Shown here piece after piece: positions 25,191-33,665 of a stretch of 34,771 nucleotides of DNA. The stretch covers positions 1 through 34,771 of the forward strand of contig DRHS01000129.1 in assembly GCA_011053095.1 (NCBI GenBank). The letters are read 5' to 3'. The DNA is from Bacteroides sp. GTDB lineage: Bacteria > Bacteroidota > Bacteroidia > Bacteroidales > SM23-62. Numbering within the stretch: the stretch's first letter is position 1; every line of letters starts with the position of its first letter. The notes below the pieces were generated by a model. It was not told the DNA's origin and searched no databases. It was given only the letters and a program-made list of their open reading frames with translations. Both the position numbers and the translations under genes were made by a program.

Positions 25191-26378
25191 ATGAAAATCC
25201 ATGGCACATACAATACTGCGCTGGTCTTTAATGACAATGTGGATCAGGAATCACACAGACAGATCCAGGAATTCTGCAATCAGGAGATATTCGCCGGTAC
25301 ACAGATACGGATCATGCCGGATGTGCATGCGGGAAAAGGTTGTGTGATCGGATATACAGCCAATCTTGGGGATAAAATCGTTCCAAATCTCATCGGACTC
25401 GACATTGGATGCGGAATACTCGCAACAAATCTTGGGAGACTTGATATCAAATACGACAAACTTGATAAATACATCAGGAAAAATATTCCCCATGGATTTA
25501 AGCGCAATAAATCTGCCGATCCTGGGGAGCACCCCACAGAATTTCTCAAAAACCTCAGCGAAACTTGTGATTTTCTGGAAATAGAATTCATGGATCATCT
25601 CAAAGGCATTGGTAGCCTGGGAGGAGGAAACCATTTTATTGAGATCGCAGTAGATAGCAACAAAGAGAAATGGCTTCTTATCCACAGCGGTTCACGAAAT
25701 TTCGGGTTACAGGTTGCAACCTGGCATCAGGACCGGGCAATCAGGGAATGCAAAAAGAAGGATCTTGATATCCCTAAGCATTTTGCCTATCTCGATGGGG
25801 AATCCGGCAAGAACTATCTAAGGGATATGAAAGTCGCCCAGGAATATGCCAGGCTCAATCGAAAGGAGATGACAAGGCGGATTCTGAAGCACCTGGGTAT
25901 TCTGAAAAAGCCGGACACCATTATACAACAGGGTACTGCAACACTTCAGAGTGCCGCAACATATCTGAGGCCGGATCAACCAGGAGATCAATTTGAGACG
26001 GTCCACAATTACATCAACTTCAATGATAATATTGTCCGTAAGGGTGCAGTTTCTGCTCAGAAAGGTGAGCGGATCATTATCCCGTTTAATATGCGTGACG
26101 GCAGTCTAATTGCTCGCGGAAAAGGAAATGCTGAATGGAATTTCAGCGCCCCCCACGGAGCCGGACGCCGATTATCCCGCAACCAGGCACGCAAGCAACT
26201 CGACATGGAGGATTTCAGAAAAGCCATGAAAAATGTATGGACATCAACTGTCTCCCCTAAAACTCTCGACGAAGCACCAAAAGCTTACAAACCCAAGGGG
26301 GAACTTATGCAGTACATAGGCGATACAGTAGATATAGAGGAAACCCTGAAACCGGTTTATAATTTCAAGGCTGAATAG
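25191..26378 (+). CDS. rtcB: RNA 3'-phosphate/2',3'-cyclic-phosphate ligase RtcB
   Basis: The ATG at 25191 gives 395 residues; longer in-frame extensions upstream lack family similarity. Diagnostic motifs are all present: RIMPDVHAGKGCVIGYTA, GLDIGCGIL (manganese-binding Cys), GSLGGGNHFIEI (metal-binding His), IHSGSRNFG, and PHGAGRRLSR with the histidine that is guanylylated. RtcB joins RNA 3'-phosphate or cyclic-phosphate ends to 5'-OH ends with GTP and manganese, repairing tRNAs or other RNAs cut by nucleases. It is divergent from an RNA-targeting toxin-antitoxin pair, with a shared 114-base promoter region. A broken ATPase gene follows directly. Confidence 0.95.
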   Translation: MKIHGTYNTALVFNDNVDQESHRQIQEFCNQEIFAGTQIRIMPDVHAGKGCVIGYTANLGDKIVPNLIGLDIGCGILATNLGRLDIKYDKLDKYIRKNIPHGFKRNKSADPGEHPTEFLKNLSETCDFLEIEFMDHLKGIGSLGGGNHFIEIAVDSNKEKWLLIHSGSRNFGLQVATWHQDRAIRECKKKDLDIPKHFAYLDGESGKNYLRDMKVAQEYARLNRKEMTRRILKHLGILKKPDTIIQQGTATLQSAATYLRPDQPGDQFETVHNYINFNDNIVRKGAVSAQKGERIIIPFNMRDGSLIARGKGNAEWNFSAPHGAGRRLSRNQARKQLDMEDFRKAMKNVWTSTVSPKTLDEAPKAYKPKGELMQYIGDTVDIEETLKPVYNFKAE

Positions 26379-26410
26379 ATCGAAAGTTTTTTTCTCGCAT
26401 ACAAGATATT

Positions 26411-27539
26411 TTGGATCTTTTTTATCTCATATATAAGACAGATGTAAAAAGAAGGAATTACAACCTTGACGCGGAGGCCAATTATGTGTTTTGTGGTACA
26501 AGAAGGAGCGGTAAAAGCTTCTTGCTTTATCAAAGAATCCACGGAATTATTCAGCAAAAGGATAAACCAGGTTTTGTCTATATCAATTTTGAAGATGAGC
26601 GTTTTATTGAATTTGACTATTCTCATTTTGATTTAATTCTTGAATCTGCTCTTGAATTGAATAATAAAAACCTATATATTTCTTTGATGAGATTCAAAAC
26701 ATCAAGGGATGGGAAAAATTTGCCCGTCGGTTGGCTGATACAGGTAACAGGATCTATATTACAGGAAGTAACGCTAAAATGCTGAGCAGGGAAATGGCCA
26801 GCACACTGGGTGGAAGATATATGATCCAGGAAGTTTATCCTCTCTCCTTCAGTGAATTTTTGGCTTTTAACGATATTAAAACAAAAACCAACTTTGAGTT
26901 TTCTGATCAAAGATTTGTGATCAAGGAGCAATTTGAGCAGTATTTTAGTACTGGAGGATTACCCGAACACTCAAAATATCAGAATCCCAGGGAATACCTG
27001 AGTAATGTTTACATGAAGGTTCTTTATGGAGATCTTATTGCCCGGAATCATATACAAAATGAACAGGTCTTAAAATTGGCAACAACACCATTTCAGAATA
27101 TCTTTCTTATTTGCATGATGCCTATTTAATATTTCCATTAAATAATTTCGCTTCATCATTTACAGAAAGGGAAGTGAAAAAGAAATACTATTTTATTGAT
27201 CCGGGCATTCTCAACCTGTTTATTACAGATCAGGATTCCAAATTACTTGAGAATATAGTTTTTCTGCATTTATTTCAAAGATATAAAGACAAGATCTACT
27301 ATTTCAAGCGAAAAACTGAGGTCGATTTCTTTATTCCAAATGAGCAGATGCTCGTTCAGGTAAGTTATTCTCTATCAGATATTGAAATCAAACAAAGAGA
27401 GCTATCTGCACTTTCAGCAGCGATGAAAGAGTTGAATATTAAGCAGGCTGCAATTATTACATACGACGAGGAATCAAGAATTGAAACAGAAAATCGTACG
27501 ATCAGGGTAATTCCAATCTGGAAATGGTTGTTACAATGA
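26411..27539 (+). pseudogene. Broken AAA ATPase gene, DUF4143 type
   Basis: Three overlapping frames together spell one ATPase. Frame one has YVFCGTRRSGKSFLLYQRI (Walker A region) and FVYINFEDERFIEFD. After a shift near 26675 frame two reads FDEIQNIKGWEKFARRLADT, TGSNAKMLSRE and YPLSFSEFLAFN. After a second shift near 27090 frame three reads ISEYLSYLHDAYLIFP, REVKKKYYFIDPGILNLF and the C-terminal nuclease-like FKRKTEVDFFIP. The first shift fits a two-base TA expansion in a TATATA run; at the second about 25-30 family residues are missing. The start is also weak (TTG, or an ATA where an ATG may once have been). It is non-functional as read, unless the sequence has errors. Confidence 0.85.
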
Positions 27540-27696
27540 TTTGAGGCAAAAGTTGTATTATCATCTGATATTACCGTATCAGTGTAGATTATCCATGGGT
27601 GGTGCTTCGAATTCAATAAGATCACAGATCAGTACCCGTAATTCTTGGCGTCCATGATAAATTCCGCCTAAAGTGGGCAAGCGATTCCTGGAAAAG

Positions 27697-29163
27697 TTAC
27701 CTGAAATCCCTTTGTTTAGGCTTCCTACCATAAAACAGATCATCCATTGGAATGGCCAGCCTGCGGAAAATGGCATTGTTCCTGATCCCGAATCTAATAA
27801 ACCTGTGGAACCAGTTGTCAGGGTGGGCATAGGGACAAACGATCATGCAGCGTCCGCAATCGGTCCCAGCAAGGCACCAGTAGGCAAAGCATCCGGCATC
27901 ATCGATCTTCCATCGTTTGATTTTCTCATTCCCCCCAATGATCACTCCTGATCCAGGCAGGGCTTCTGTTTCATGCAGGGTGTTGGTTTTGTGCAGGATG
28001 TCAGTTTGGTGCGGGATGTCAGTTTGGATCGGAGCTTCCGATCCCTGTTCCGGTCCAAACTGGATGGACTGGCTCGGACAAACCAGGGCACATTTCTCGC
28101 ATCGCCGGCAAAAATCAATAGTAGTTGCCTGTGGTCTTGGCGGTGAAGCCACCAGGGGAAGGTCTGTTGTTACAACTGCAATACGGCACCGTGGACCCAG
28201 ACGGGGAGTCATCAAGAGTCCCATCCGGCCAATCTCTCCGAGTCCCGCGTCACGCGCAACAAGCGAACAGATTACATGGTAATCCCCATCAATATGTGCC
28301 CGGGCCGGGTATCCAAGTGAGCGAATAAATTCTGCCAGCTGAACACCGATCATCCCGCTCTGAAGGTACTGGTTGGCAGACTCAAGTACAGTTGGTGCTG
28401 CAGGGGCAGCCCTCATCATATCGTAATCCATTTCAACGGTAAGCGCCAGGGCATATTTATGATCCACCTTAATTTCCTGACCATAGCGACTCCCTCTCCC
28501 ACCATGCGAATAAACATGGTAATCTTGTAGTTCAGCGATCCCTGCGGAATGTGCTCCCCAGTCCACTGCCATCTTCAGCAGTATATCAGAGTGTTCAGAC
28601 GCTGTACCTCCTGAAGAATCAGGAGAAGCCACCTCACCCTCCACCCGGGGATGCAACTCCTGTATTACCCTGTCAAAAATCGAGTTTGCAGCCGCAAAAA
28701 TAATGGGATCGTAATATTTTGTCCCGGCCTTCAGCAAGCCCGGAAGTTTGCGGAATTTATTGTCCAATGGCTTATTCCCCGGTCTGCGGGCGTAATATTC
28801 ATTGAAAAGCTTTGATCCGGGGACAAGGGTACGCCGGGAAAACATGGTATCACGCTCATCGAAGCGATCGGCCGGATTTTGCATGGAGTAGTCTATCCTT
28901 CCCCGGAAGGGAAAAAATAGTACAAGCAGGCAGAGAATGGGTATGCAAACCAGGGTAAGCGAAATCCACTGCGGATAGCTGAATCCAGCGAAAAATGGAA
29001 GGAGGAAAGGCAGTGACAGCGTGAAACCGAAGAGCAGTAAGAGGTAGGCGGGGCGTTCTTCCTTTTCAAACATGGATGTCAGGAAGGCGGCCGTAAAAAA
29101 GGAGAGCAGGACAGCTCCTTCGAGAGGCATGGCAATGCCCGGTATTTTTTCGATCCAATCCAT
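27697..29163 (-). CDS. Membrane-anchored reductive-dehalogenase/QueG-like iron-sulfur protein
   Basis: The ATG at 29163 gives 488 residues; a GTG at 29175 is an alternative inside the 28-bp repeat. Three hydrophobic segments (about 10-85) anchor it in the inner membrane. The soluble part has the reductive-dehalogenase/epoxyqueuosine-reductase corrinoid fold wording (VIQELHP, VDWGAHSAGIAEL, ARDAGLGEIGRMGLLMTPRLGPRCRIAVV). Two [4Fe-4S] sites follow: CRRCEKCALVCP and DCGRCMIVCPYAHP. Between them is an in-frame repeat insertion. No Tat signal is seen and no membrane-anchor partner gene is present, unlike respiratory dehalogenases. It probably performs a corrinoid/iron-sulfur reduction of unknown substrate. 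Its promoter region carries the direct repeat. Confidence 0.85.
   Translation of the reverse strand: MDWIEKIPGIAMPLEGAVLLSFFTAAFLTSMFEKEERPAYLLLLFGFTLSLPFLLPFFAGFSYPQWISLTLVCIPILCLLVLFFPFRGRIDYSMQNPADRFDERDTMFSRRTLVPGSKLFNEYYARRPGNKPLDNKFRKLPGLLKAGTKYYDPIIFAAANSIFDRVIQELHPRVEGEVASPDSSGGTASEHSDILLKMAVDWGAHSAGIAELQDYHVYSHGGRGSRYGQEIKVDHKYALALTVEMDYDMMRAAPAAPTVLESANQYLQSGMIGVQLAEFIRSLGYPARAHIDGDYHVICSLVARDAGLGEIGRMGLLMTPRLGPRCRIAVVTTDLPLVASPPRPQATTIDFCRRCEKCALVCPSQSIQFGPEQGSEAPIQTDIPHQTDILHKTNTLHETEALPGSGVIIGGNEKIKRWKIDDAGCFAYWCLAGTDCGRCMIVCPYAHPDNWFHRFIRFGIRNNAIFRRLAIPMDDLFYGRKPKQRDFR
27963..28034. repeat. 18-bp tandem repeat, four imperfect units, in coding sequence
   Basis: Units begin at 27963, 27981, 27999 and 28017. 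In the minus-strand protein they give QTDIPH, QTDILH, KTNTLH and ETEALP between the two iron-sulfur motifs. The period keeps the reading frame. Confidence 0.8.
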
Positions 29164-29171
29164 CTCGGCTC

Positions 29172-29199
29172 TCACAAAGAAACATAATTCCCGTATATT
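29172..29199. repeat. 28-bp direct repeat, left copy
   Basis: The 28 bases from TCACAAAGAAACATAATT to CCCGTATATT are identical to 30432-30459. The neighbouring bases differ on both sides (C/T before and after versus A/A), so the match ends sharply. The copy lies at the start of the minus-strand iron-sulfur protein gene. Confidence 0.95.
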
Positions 29200-29370
29200 T
29201 CCTTAGTTTCGCAACTCCTGATTTTATTAAAATTTAGTGTGATTGGGTTTGAATAGATTAAGTGGGACGCCTATTTTCCTGTTTTCCGAAAATTTATAAA
29301 CCCCTCGTAATATTCTGAAATTCTATTTTTCTCCTTTTGTCCTGGTTGTTGCATACATGTTTTTGGTAGT

Positions 29371-29425
29371 TCCAAAATGACAGGTGTATGATAATCTATT
29401 GGTTGAACCATTAAGGAGAAATGAA
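29371..29425 (+). repeat. Upstream element shared with the second DUF1016 gene
   Basis: CCAAAATGACAGGTGT through TTAAGGAGAAA matches, with few differences, the sequence upstream of the intact DUF1016 gene (33311-33363, opposite strand). Another 30 bases further upstream also align without gaps. It includes an AAGGAG ribosome-binding-type sequence. Confidence 0.75.
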
Positions 29426-30411
29426 ATCCTGGAAGGTGCACGTAGCAAGGTCTATCGAACAGCCAACATTGAAATGCTTCAGGCTTACTGGAATGTTGGA
29501 AGGGAAATTGTGGAAGAAGAACAAAAGGGCAAGGACCGGGCAGGATACGGTAGCTTTATAATTAAAAACCTGTCTGACAAGCTGACACAGACATTAGGAA
29601 AAGGATTTACTCAAAGTAACTTACGGTATATGAGGTTGTTCTATCAGACATTCGAAAAACGTCACGCACTGCGTGACGAATTGTCCTGGACACATTACCG
29701 CCTGCTGATAAAGGTTGATACAGAGAATGTCAGGGAGTTTTATATAGCAGAGCTATCGCTGGAAACTGGAGCACAAGGCAGCTTGAAAGGCAAATCAACA
29801 GCCTGTATTACGAAAGGATTTTAATGAGTGGAAAACAGCACAGACAATCTGTTATAGATGAAGCTGAAAGTACGCAAGAGAAAATGCAGCCTTCACACTT
29901 CATAAAAGACCCATTCGTGCTAGAGTTTTTGGACGTGAAAGAAAATGAGAAGCTGGCAGAAACACAATTAGAATCTTCACTCATTGAAAAATTACAACAG
30001 TTTTTACTAGAGCTTGGCAACGGATTTGCTTTTATTGGCCGTCAATACAGGATTACTGCAGACAATGACCATTACTATATCGACCTGGTGTTTTACAATT
30101 ACATCCTAAAATGTTTTTTGCTCATTGACCTTAAGACAGAAAAACTCGTACCCCAGGACATAGGGCAGATGGATTTTTACGTGAGATTTTTTGAAGATAA
30201 GATCAAACAACCGGGTGATAACCCCACAATAGGACTTATTCTGTGTACGGACAAAAACAAGACCATCATGAAATACAGTGTTCTGAGCGAGGGCAAACAA
30301 ATCTTTGCTTCCAAATACAAGCTATATCTTCCGAATGAAGAATCTCTGAAAGAAGAGATCAGAAGAGAGAGGGATCTCCTTGAAAGAGAGCAAAGTCTGG
30401 GGAAAAAATAA
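29384..30411 (+). pseudogene. Decayed DUF1016 (YhcG-like) PD-(D/E)XK nuclease gene
   Basis: The first frame has ARSKVYRTANIEMLQAYWNVGREIVEEEQKGKDRAGYG and FTQSNLRYMRLFYQTF, ELSWTHYRLL, the DUF1016 N-domain. A one-base loss near 29752 (restoring a G there gives AEAIAGNWSTRQLERQ) throws it out of frame. The second frame carries HFIKDPFVLEFLDVKE and the nuclease core YYIDLVFYNYILKCFLLIDLK through LYLPNEESLKEEIRRERDLLEREQ. Comparison with the intact copy at 32248-33288 also shows that about 65 bases containing the start codon and first residues are gone after AAGGAGAAA; the GTG at 29384 lies inside the conserved upstream element. The gene is framed by 28-bp direct repeats. Confidence 0.85.
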
Positions 30412-30431
30412 GGCACCTCTTTTACGAAGAA

Positions 30432-30459
30432 TCACAAAGAAACATAATTCCCGTATATT
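30432..30459. repeat. 28-bp direct repeat, right copy
   Basis: This copy is identical to 29172-29199 and in the same orientation. It begins 20 bases after the DUF1016 stop and lies 76 bases before the sulfatase start. Confidence 0.95.
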
Positions 30460-30535
30460 AGAGTCAATCTTCCACCTGCTTGTTAAACAGACTTTTTGTG
30501 CGGCAGACCAGACTAACGATCAAAAAAATAATCGA

Positions 30536-32140
30536 ATGAAGCGATCTGTATTAATGCCCATGCTGACATTTGGGGCAATTGTGGTGATTGCCATTGTATT
30601 TCTTCAGAAAAACAAGAATCAGCTGAATGCGCCGGCCCCCTATCCGAATATTATCTTCATCATGGCTGACGATATGGGATACGGGGATATCGGGGCCCTG
30701 AACCCAGACTCGAAGATCCCTACCCCCAATATGGACCGGATCGCTGCGGAGGGGATGTATTTTACCGACGCCCACTCGTATTCCGGAGTTTGTACCCCTA
30801 CACGATACGGTGTGGTAACCGGTCGGTATGCCTTCCGGACAAGGCTGGCATCGGGGGTTCTGGGAGGACACGATGTTTCCCTGATCGAACCGGGCCGGGA
30901 GACTGTAGCTACATTGCTGGGCCGTGCAGGATATCGAACCGCATGTGTCGGGAAGTGGCACCTGGGACTCGATTACCGAAAGAAAGACCTCTCACGGCCA
31001 CTTTACGATGGGGGTGGTTTTGGCAGTACCACCCTGACGGATAATGTCGATTACACTGCCCCGGTTGACGGGGGTCCTACAGATCATGGGTTTGATTACT
31101 CCTATATTTTGCCGGCATCACTGGATATGCAGCCTTACATATATATCAGCAATAAACGGGTGGTGAATAGTGATATTGAGCATATTGAGGAGATTAACGA
31201 TCAGGAGCGCCGCATCTTCTGGCGTCATGGAGATGCTGAAAAGGGATTTGATTTTTACAATGTCCTCCCCCACCTGACAGGCAAGGCCCTTTCATTTGTG
31301 CGCGATCACATGCGCATGAAACCCGCCCAGCCATTTTTCCTGTATTATCCCCTGACCGCACCGCATACCCCCCACATGCCTCTTCCCGAATTTGAAGGCA
31401 GCTCTGAGGCAGGCCGTTACGGGGATTTTGTTACCCAGGTTGATTTCAGTGTCGGACAGCTTCTGGAGCTTGTTGACAGCCTCGGGATTTCCGGCAACAC
31501 CCTCTTCATTGTTACAAGTGACAACGGGAATCACTGGCGGCCCCGGGATATTGAGCGTTACAGTCATCTGGGGAATTACCACTTTCGTGGGATGAAGTCT
31601 GATGTCTGGGAAGGAGGACACAGGGTTCCTTTCCTTGTTCGCTGGCCGGGCGTGATCGAACAGGGCAGCAGCAGCGATCGGCTAGTCTGCCTGACTGACT
31701 TGCTGGCGACCTGTTGTGAACTGACAGGCCAGAAGTTGGATTGGAACACGGGGGAAGACTCGTTTAGCTTTCTGAGTGCACTCTCCGGGGAATCATCCAA
31801 AGGGGAACTTTCCGGAGGGAATTTGGCCAATGTAGAATTGGGCGAAGGGGAATCATCCGGAGGGGAACCATCAGGCTGGGAGGAGCGCAGTTCCATGATC
31901 AACCAGGCGATCTCTGAAGTCTTTGCAATCCGCAGCGAAAACTGGAAACTTATCACCGACATGAGTTCCGGGGGATGGAGCCGCAACGAGATCACCGAGG
32001 GCCCTCCGATGCAACTGTATGATCTGTCTGTTGATGTTGGCGAGCAGAATAACCTTTACGAAGAAATGCCTGAGAAAGTGGCCAAGCTGGAAGCTCTTCT
32101 GGCTATGTTCAGGAAAGAAGGGCGGAGTCGGTTTAATTAA
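30536..32140 (+). CDS. Secreted S1-family sulfatase
   Basis: The ATG at 30536 begins a signal or anchor segment, VLMPMLTFGAIVVIAIVFL. The 534-residue enzyme carries PNIIFIMADDMGYGDIG (metal-binding Asp pair), the sulfatase signature with Cys86 in SGVCTPTRYGVVTGRYAFR (Cys converted to formylglycine), GKWHLG, PFFLYYPLTAPHTPH and VTSDNGNHW. It hydrolyses sulfate esters, probably on algal or host polysaccharides or on steroids; the substrate is not evident. Residues about 418-450 form a Ser/Gly/Glu-rich repeat insertion before the C-terminal subdomain. No anaerobic maturase or glycan-utilisation genes are next to it. Both neighbours are DUF1016 genes. Confidence 0.92.
   Translation: MKRSVLMPMLTFGAIVVIAIVFLQKNKNQLNAPAPYPNIIFIMADDMGYGDIGALNPDSKIPTPNMDRIAAEGMYFTDAHSYSGVCTPTRYGVVTGRYAFRTRLASGVLGGHDVSLIEPGRETVATLLGRAGYRTACVGKWHLGLDYRKKDLSRPLYDGGGFGSTTLTDNVDYTAPVDGGPTDHGFDYSYILPASLDMQPYIYISNKRVVNSDIEHIEEINDQERRIFWRHGDAEKGFDFYNVLPHLTGKALSFVRDHMRMKPAQPFFLYYPLTAPHTPHMPLPEFEGSSEAGRYGDFVTQVDFSVGQLLELVDSLGISGNTLFIVTSDNGNHWRPRDIERYSHLGNYHFRGMKSDVWEGGHRVPFLVRWPGVIEQGSSSDRLVCLTDLLATCCELTGQKLDWNTGEDSFSFLSALSGESSKGELSGGNLANVELGEGESSGGEPSGWEERSSMINQAISEVFAIRSENWKLITDMSSGGWSRNEITEGPPMQLYDLSVDVGEQNNLYEEMPEKVAKLEALLAMFRKEGRSRFN
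31787..31882. repeat. Imperfect repeat inside sulfatase gene
   Basis: A 22-base unit at 31787 recurs at 31847 with two mismatches, spaced 60 bases apart. A diverged half unit lies between. Together they encode GESSKGELSGG and GESSGGEPSG. Confidence 0.75.
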
Positions 32141-32247
32141 TTCCGCAGACTTTAGGTACCTGAATTTATTCATTTCACCAGGTCAATAACTAAAATTTGA
32201 GTAAAACGGTAATGTTGATTTGCCATTATCTTCAGGAATCATATGTT

Positions 32248-33288
32248 CTATCCTTCCTGCAGGTCTTGCTCTCTTTCCAGTAGATCCCTCTCCTTTCTTA
32301 TTTCTTCCCGGAGAATTTTTTCATCTGGCAGATACAGCTTATATTTTGAAGCAAAAATTTGTTTGCCTTCCGACAGGACACTGTATTTAACAATTGTTTT
32401 ATCCTTTTCAGTGCACAGAATTAGACCAATGGTAGAATTATCACCTTCTTGCTTCAACTGGTCCTCAAAAAACCTTACATAAAAATCCATCTGGCCTATA
32501 TCCTGGTGATTAAGTTCCCCGGATTTAAGATCTATTAACAAGAAACATTTCAGAATGTAGTTGTAAAAAACAAGATCAACATAAAAATGATTCCCTTCAG
32601 AGGATATCCTGTACTGCCTTCTTACAAATGAGAAACCCTTGCCAAGCTCAAGTAAGAACTCTTGGAGTTTATCAATCAGTGCCTGCTCAAGCTTTTTTTC
32701 ATAAAACCCTGTACTCGCCTTCAAATCCAGGAAGTCAAGAACATATGGATCCTTGATAATATGTGACGGCTCCATTACTTCCTTTTTGTCCTCTGCCTCT
32801 CTCTTGATGAAGGCACGGCCTTCCTTTCTAGTCATTAGCGTGCGTTCGTAATACAGGCTGTTTATTTGCCTCTCCAGAGTTCTTGTACTCCAGTTGCACT
32901 CAATGGCCTCATTCATGTAATATGCCCGTGCTGTTTCTTTTTCAACCCTGAACAATAGCCGATAATGGGTCCAGGATAATTCGGAACGCACTGCGTTCCA
33001 TTTTGGAAATACAATATAAAACTGTCGCATGTAACGTAAATTCCGGTTAGTAAAACTCTTACCATACCGTTGGGTAAGAAGCTCAGCCAATTCTTCCAGT
33101 AAGGCTTTGCCATATTCTGCACGCTTATCACCTTGCTGCTCTTCTTCAAGTATGGCCCTCCCGATCTGCCAATAAGCTTTTACCATGACTACATTTACTT
33201 CACGGTAAATTTTACCTCGAGCTGTTTCGATGATGCCCCGCACCCTGTCATAAAAACTCTCAAATGAAGTAGTCAATGATTTAGTCAT
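32248..33288 (-). CDS. DUF1016 (YhcG-like) PD-(D/E)XK nuclease-domain protein
   Basis: The 346-residue intact protein has a helical DUF1016 N-domain (about 10-150: ARGKIYREVNVVMVKAYWQIGRAILEEEQQG, FTNRNLRYMRQFY, LSWTHYRLLFRVE, NWSTRTLERQINSLYYER). The C-domain (about 165-335) has the nuclease core HFYVDLVFYNYILKCFLLIDLKSGEL, the D...(D/E)xK pattern, and NSTIGLILCTEKDKTIVKYS. DUF1016 proteins are predicted nucleases of uncertain role, abundant and patchily distributed in Bacteroidota. About 60 percent of residues match the decayed copy upstream by eye. It is convergent with the sulfatase gene. A start at the ATG 33288 agrees with AAGGAG about 33 bases upstream. Confidence 0.9.
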   Translation of the reverse strand: MTKSLTTSFESFYDRVRGIIETARGKIYREVNVVMVKAYWQIGRAILEEEQQGDKRAEYGKALLEELAELLTQRYGKSFTNRNLRYMRQFYIVFPKWNAVRSELSWTHYRLLFRVEKETARAYYMNEAIECNWSTRTLERQINSLYYERTLMTRKEGRAFIKREAEDKKEVMEPSHIIKDPYVLDFLDLKASTGFYEKKLEQALIDKLQEFLLELGKGFSFVRRQYRISSEGNHFYVDLVFYNYILKCFLLIDLKSGELNHQDIGQMDFYVRFFEDQLKQEGDNSTIGLILCTEKDKTIVKYSVLSEGKQIFASKYKLYLPDEKILREEIRKERDLLEREQDLQEG

Positions 33289-33310
33289 CCTGAATTTTAT
33301 TGTGGACTTT

Positions 33311-33363
33311 CAGTTTCTCCTTAATGTTTTAACCAACATAATATCACACACCTGACATTTTGC
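33311..33363 (-). repeat. Upstream element shared with the decayed DUF1016 gene
   Basis: On the minus strand, CAAAATGTCAGGTGTGTGAT through TTAAGGAGAAA is the counterpart of 29371-29425. It probably contains the promoter and ribosome-binding site common to both nuclease genes. Confidence 0.75.
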
Positions 33364-33665
33364 AAACGTTTATAACCCGTTTGCAGCAACTAAATCAGAT
33401 TATTGAATATCTGAATATTTACATGGTTGTTGAAAATCCCGGAGATTATTGACCAGATTTCAAATGAAGTTATCTGGGCTTTAATCCATAAATTATTTTA
33501 TTAATGAATTTGAGATCTTATTATTTTATTTTAATTTCGATCGGGCATTCAAAATCTAATAAGATGAAACGAGCATGTAAATTATTAGCATAAATTACTC
33601 GAACAGGAATGCTTATTATTTTCATCGCGAATTAATTCGACCATTGAAAATAAATTTATTATCGG
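33364..33665. other. AT-rich intergenic stretch without a gene
   Basis: This 300-base region has no open frame of note on either strand and no tRNA or repeat that I can see. It is markedly AT-rich. Its right end should contain the promoter for the truncated gene at 33666. Confidence 0.6.

Noticed and set aside
29384..29386. GTG at 29384 as the native start of the first DUF1016 gene
   Set aside because: The GTG falls within the upstream block shared with the intact copy, where it is non-coding. The true start region appears deleted.
29200..30431. Inverted repeats at the edges of the 28-bp-framed unit
   Set aside because: The inner ends show only a weak match over about eight bases, which is not enough to propose transposon termini.
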